Assembly (NCBI GenBank): GCA_021399445.1
Contig: JAJTUQ010000006.1
Coordinates: 930,001-994,000, forward strand
DNA: 64,000 nucleotides
Direction: 5' to 3'
DNA from: Xylogone sp. PMI_703
Taxonomy: Eukaryota > Ascomycota > Leotiomycetes
Numbering within the stretch: position 1 is the stretch's first letter; every line of letters starts with the position of its first letter. Under the pieces are notes generated by a model. That model saw only the letters and a list, made by a program, of their open reading frames with translations. It had not been told where the DNA came from and searched no databases. The translations under genes were made by a program, and so were the position numbers. Of this stretch, positions 58,856 to 64,000 are shown in pieces.

Positions 58856-61696
58856 GTTTGTGTCAGGATGCGGAGGTGGATGAGCTGATTCAATGCGTCA
58901 TTCCTAATGGTCTGTTCTCTAAGAGAATGCAGCAAGAGGATGGAGAGGATTGCAATGTAATATAAAAACTTGAAGGGTATCTAGACGCAAGTATATGTAT
59001 AGTCTAGTATTCTCTAATCCCTAGGGATATCAATGGAAATGGGAAATGGAAAGGCCGTTTATCAGATATATGTTGCTGTAGTCAAACCACTCCCGGGAAA
59101 AGGTTAACGAGGCTGACCCTGCCAATAGCCAGATCTAACTCGGGAACCGGTGTGCGAGGAACCCTCTCGAAAATGCACAACCCAAACCACAAAGAAAATC
59201 TGGAAAGATCTAAGGTCTGAAATGACGAAGAGGAAAGAAATGGAAGACAAGAAGGAGAAGAAAAAATGAGAGCAATATCCAAGAGTTTCGCCCAGTGTTG
59301 GGCAGAACGTCCTCGAAGACTCGCACGTGGGAGGTGCAAGGCGGTAAGAGCGGGCTTTATGGTAGAGATGACGCCAGTGCTAGAGTCAGCCCCCTCCACA
59401 GGGTGAGCCAGTCGGTAGCGCAGCGTAGCAGTGCAGCAGGCTAGCAGAGGGCGTATGGTGGGCGTAAGCTCCCCACGGCCAAACACACTCACTCACGTAC
59501 ACCTGGAGCTTAAACAACAAAGAAGACAGGATAAACACACGAGCTTATCACGACAAGAAGAAGAATAAGAAGCAGAATCGAAAGAGGAGATCTCCAATAT
59601 AAATGTCAGAAGAACGGTGCAACGAAGAGAAAAAACAACGAGCACTTTTCGCCTCCCCCAGAAAATCCAGAGAGTCAAAATACGGGTAGTGTGGAGCACA
59701 TGCGGTGACCGGGCTCCGAGAGCTTTACTTGGTACAAGAGCTTCTGACAGGCTCGACAGGCTCGTCTTCCTCCCAGCAGCCCTGAACGGGCGTGTGAGAT
59801 GATATTGTCAGATGATGCGCTAGAGCGACTGCCCGGAGGGTTCAGACGGGGTTAGATGGAGATAGATGGTGGGGGAATTGAGCTAAGCAGGCAAGAGATC
59901 CTACAGCACAGATGCCTCGAGGCTGTCGCTGGACGGGGATTTGCTGGAGATCTGAACTAGAGATCTTACTGCACGGCGCCTGCAGTTTTATCGTAGCATT
60001 CTGCTTGGGTTGGATTGGCATATGAGCATATGCGCAGCTGTGGGCTTGTCTGGTTGGATTTGGGGGCTTTCGCACTTCTCGGCGCATGAAATAAGTAGCC
60101 CACTATTATTATACTGTGACCGTACTATGTTGTAGCAAGAAGTACGGTATCTGGGTATCAGTGCTGCAGCGTAGCATCCTCGGTGGTGCTAATGCTCTTA
60201 GCTCTGAACCCCTATGACCTCATACTCTCCCTCTCTGTTTCTTCTGTATCTGTATGTAACTGTAGATTTGCCTTGATTTCTGTGTTGGGCAGCAGTTCTC
60301 TCTCCTTCTGTCTTTCTCCTTCGCAGTATTGGTATCTCTGACAAGACAAGTATCTGCGAGATAACATCAACATACAGCTTTGCATATGTCCATATCCACT
60401 GTGTGGTGCAGTGGCTCGAGTTTCTTGAATCTTTTCTTCAAGCTTTCGCGGTCGGGGGTGTTGTGAGTGAGGCGAGTCCAACGCTCGTGGGGGAGGATGG
60501 ATTCGCTGTGGAGAAGCTTGCCTGGGTCGCAGTGTAGTGGAGCTGAGCTGAGCACGAAGCAAAGCAACGGATGCTACTCTGCAATCAGAACAAGCCTTCC
60601 AAGCCGCTTATGGCTTACGATGCTGCTTGCTGCTGCTCTATCTTAGAATGGACAAGTTTCCAAGTAATGACAGATCTGGATACAGATCTATCAATCCTCT
60701 ACGTATAACTATAATAACTCTTTTTATATTCTATACCGTTAATATTGAAAGACAGGTGCGGCAATAAGCCACTCCACTACCCACAGCGCTACTACTGCAC
60801 CACTGCACCCGCCCTACAAGCGCCTACAATAGCTCTCTACCGTAGCAGTAGCCCCTCATCCATCTACGGTACTAACGAAACAAACGAATGGCACTCCGCA
60901 GATAAGAGGGAATAAGAGGAAGAAATTATACGATCGACTCTGTATATCAACTAGCCACTGCGCACCTCCAGTTCGGGCCGGGTGGTATTTCCAGGGGCTA
61001 TCATTGGCTCCGAACTGTTTTTACTTCTTTTGGACAACTGTGCAGCTTGAGCCCGGCGATACTATATGGGGCTATACTGGTTTAATATCTCTTTTTGGTT
61101 TCTTGATATTCTGACATGTGCTTTCTTTGTTATGATACAATATGTATCTTCGATATCTATGCAAGCTGTACTTCACTACCCGACACAAAACTCAGCTAAT
61201 TGCAGTCTAGTTTTAAAACGACGAAAACTAAAAAAGGGGTATCGTCATAAACCTAAATATGGACAGAGAAGGCTAAATCTTCTATGATACAAAAATAAAA
61301 TCACCAGCACATCTTTAAAAAAAAACGAAATTCAGAAAAAGTTACTCCTTCAAACTCCTGTATTCCTTTCCCTACTGCGCCTCTCCAAGCAAAGAACAAC
61401 CATTTTGGGTCTATATGCCAGGAATACATTTTTCAATGTCCAACTCAAATCCGAACAAAATCACTTCATCGTAAACTTCATTGGTCTTATCGTTAATCCC
61501 ATCTCTATATTCCTGCCTCTCTGGTGTCTTCCAGGCGCATGGCTCTCTACAACTGTAGCCAGAGTCTGTTGTACTTTCTTTTTGCCCTTAGGCCGTCGTC
61601 CTGTGGGGATATGCAGCAAACGTCGTGTATAGCACTGCCTACTAGATGGTAACGTCGGTCACTGAGATAATTGACTCTCTATCAAGAGAATTTTCA
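58856..61696. other. 2.8 kb gene-free region
   Basis: It has no supported gene on either strand. It contains purine-rich stretches (59550-59650) and pyrimidine-rich ones (60225-60340), as in long transcript leaders. Overlapping short frames are not conserved-looking. It holds an AGATCT-GGATAC-AGATCT repeat at about 60672-60689. It could hold a long leader of the MFS gene or a lncRNA, which sequence alone cannot show. Confidence 0.5.
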
Positions 61697-64000
61697 TCAC
61701 CTGCTCCGCCAGCTCGACCTCCTGGGAACCACCTCTAACCCAGGCTGATTAGGACTCGGCGTCCCTCGCACCGTATTAGGCGGCGACTGCTGTTCAATCC
61801 TATTTCCATTCCGGTTCCTCATAGGAAAGCTGGGCATCCGGCTGCCAAAACCTCTAGGGCTGCTACCTGACCCAGCACTGTCAGGAGCCACTTCCCTCAG
61901 CCCACTCACGAAGGCACTTGGAAACACCCCCCATTTTCCCTTGGAATTCTTGCCGCTCCAGCACCACTGATCTTGGAAGATGTAGCCGATGTTCGTGATT
62001 GTGTCTCCTTTCTTGAAGGACAGCCAACCCCCCTCCTTCGTTTTCTCTTGTTTAAACTCCCATTTAGCTACAGCCACAAGATTGCTCCTTTCTTGCATCA
62101 GCACATCCTCGTTGATAGGCATTTCCAATGAGATGTCGGTGAATGGGAAAGATCCCCTCTGGCCATCATGGTATCCTGTGCACCACTTGCCATCAAACTC
62201 TTCTGGGAAAGTGATTGCAACAATCTTCGCTCCTGCTGCGAATTGGAATCCATCAGAATCGCGGTAAGCCCGTGTTCCTGGCTTAGGACGGTGCGTGTTG
62301 ACTGCTATAGCGCTAGGCCGCGAAGCAACCTTGGGAGCAATTGCAGCCATGCAGTATTGTGCCGTTTTCACATTGTTAGTCATGAAATTGATGTCAAAGT
62401 CAACAACGGAGGGTGGGTGACTGCCGTATAGGATCGTTAAGCCGGAGACTGCAGGAACGGGGCGGGAATGATGAGAAAGGTGCTGGAATAATTGGGTTAC
62501 TGTAAAGAAAACCGTAGCATCATGTGCCTCGATCGTTCTCTTTTCTTCGACGCAAAAGACGCACTATAATAGAAGTTAGCAAGAGAAAACCCCGGCGTAT
62601 CTCTTATAAGGATCACAATCTAATGTAGTAGGAAACGGGCCACTACTTACTGCATACAATGGTTCGTCAATCGATTTTGTCTTCACATGACTTTTGGATA
62701 AAAATTGATGTCGGAAGCGGATTTCCTCATTCATGTAGATACCGGCGGGATCAAAGGTACTATCCCGTTCGATATGAATCCATCCAATCTCAAAGGCACA
62801 GTACTTGCATCTAGCCGACATAGTTGCACTAAACTGCCCAGCTGGCCTTCTCACCTGCCTAAAACCTATCTCGCCACGCATCATGGCCTTCGCGCCTTCA
62901 CAGAACCCCTCAAACTTATAGAAGGATGAATTAGGCGCGATTGGGTGGTCAATGGTTCTGACAGAGGCAGTGGGTGTTCGCGGCTGAAAAATAGGCTGGA
63001 CTGTATTCTGTCCTTCGACTGCAATAGGATCTTGGCTGTAATCATGGACAACCTCAAGACCGGTCTCTATGCCTAGGCCGTAGTTTGGAGCATTCCGAAC
63101 GGGCTCTCTTGATGGATCCACTTGGTCCGCCCTGGAATGTGGCCTCGATGCACCAGAGTCATGCTTTGCACTCAGCGGAGGACTCAACGGAGCCAGAACG
63201 CGGTTGCCAAATATTGACTCTTGGCTATCCTGTCTGCCACGCTCAGGGACATATGAACTTGCATTTGAGCTTCGGGTCCTTTGTGACGTCTGACTCGGCT
63301 GGCGTGTGACCAAGAGGTCATTAGCATTGATTCGAGGGCCACGGTACTCAATAGGACTCGATGTTATAGGCGCGATTATGGGAGATGCCCCCGAGAGCTC
63401 ACTGATGGTAACACTAGCCCGGTTGTCATCGAACGAGGAGATAGATTTCCGCATCTCATTATGCCAGTCCATCCTTGATTGCCTTCGTCTCTCCAGCCAG
63501 TCGATATTTGCATTGATTTGACCAGCAACGATTTCTTTGGCGATGAGTGCGGGGCCATCTCTAATCGGTGAGACACCGTTGTAGGAGTTAGGCTGAGATG
63601 GACTGGGAGAAGGGCTGCCAGATGCAGAGACAGTGGGAAATTGAAAGTTGTCATTAGTAGTCCATGGCCCATTAGGTTTAACTGGCTCCACCATCGGCTC
63701 TGGCTCTGGGATCTTAAGAGGCGGGGTAAGTCTTGGAGGAGAATGAGACGCATTTTGAGGCTGAGATGGTTCTGCTTCTGTTGGTGATACTTCTATCACT
63801 ACTTCTGTCGCAGGTATTGCTAGTGCTGGTGGCGCCGTCGATATCTGTTGCTCTGTATTTTGCGGAGTATCATTGCTGGCTTGTGCCTGGTCATCTGTCT
63901 TCACTTTGGAAGTCGCACGTGAGCCCAATCTTGACTGCACTCGTTCAAATATGGCGATGCAATCTGTACAGCTCTGCCAGACCTGTTCTTCCAGCTCGGA
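61697..64000 (-). CDS. Protein with two SH3 domains and a cysteine/histidine segment (5' end outside window)
   Basis: Exons 64000..62651 and 62563..61697 join in phase and give 737 visible residues; the N-terminus is beyond the right edge. The first 370 residues are disordered, rich in Ser, Pro and Gln, with one likely helix (IDWLERRRQSRMDWHNEM). A domain begins KFEGFCEGAKAMMRG and contains RCKYCAFEIGW, then after the intron CVFCVEEKRTIEAH and LFQHLSHHSRP, so a C-x2-C ... C-x2-C ... H/H set that could bind zinc. Two SH3-like folds follow: YRDSDGFQF...WCTGYHDGQRGSFPF, and LVAVAKWEF...GWLSFKKGDTI...WGVFPSAFV. The C-terminus is Pro/Arg-rich. It is probably a scaffold in cytoskeleton or signalling. 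I do not recognise the protein by name. Confidence 0.72.

Noticed and set aside
1..64000. CRISPR arrays, phage genes, inteins, rRNA and telomeric repeat tracts
   Set aside because: Looked for on both strands by eye; none seen.

Overview
The window is nuclear DNA of a filamentous ascomycete (Pezizomycotina; I suspect Leotiomycetes, but only from general protein flavour). The grounds are many short introns of about 50-110 nt with GTAAGT/GTATGT-type donors, intron-split conserved eukaryotic genes, an intron-less ERG1, a fungal rhodopsin-like membrane receptor, a DUF7730-type protein and the tail of a HET-type incompatibility protein. There is no bacterial, phage, CRISPR or operon structure. Exon joins below were worked out by hand from GT...AG sites and reading-frame continuity. 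Total lengths divide by three in every complete multi-exon model.

Layout, left to right. 0-2 kb: 3' end of an accessory HET-like gene, then a tRNA-Gly(GCC). 2.6-20 kb: ARF-GAP (GCS1), an SBP1-like two-RRM RNA-binding protein, the diflavin reductase TAH18, a TBF1-like telobox protein, the Golgi cation transporter GDT1, squalene epoxidase ERG1 and ETF beta. 20-21.7 kb: rhodopsin-like membrane protein. 23-34 kb: an acinus-like SAP protein, PP4 regulatory subunit PSY2, dolichyl-phosphate glucosyltransferase ALG5 and the remodeller subunit ARP9. 34.3-37.7 kb: an AT-rich gene-poor stretch with two diverged direct repeats that look like a decayed LTR element, then a DUF7730-like gene. 39-44 kb: NSE1 (SMC5/6) and BRE2 (COMPASS) back to back, then a cyclin L. 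44.5-59 kb: a Vps62-like protein, a PA-TM-RING ubiquitin ligase, HGH1, a membrane-anchored neutral ceramidase and an MFS transporter. After a 2.8 kb gene-free stretch the window ends inside a protein with two SH3 domains and a zinc-binding-like segment.

Most genes are single-copy housekeeping genes with no metabolic cluster. Several act on chromatin and genome maintenance (TBF1, ARP9, NSE1, BRE2, PSY2), and others on RNA (SBP1-like, acinus-like, cyclin L). I see no convincing undescribed system. The more unusual observations are two stop-free, frame-preserving introns, recurring GTTCGT donors, an acinus/RSB-motif protein in a fungus, the SH3 protein with its cysteine/histidine segment, and the decayed repeat island.
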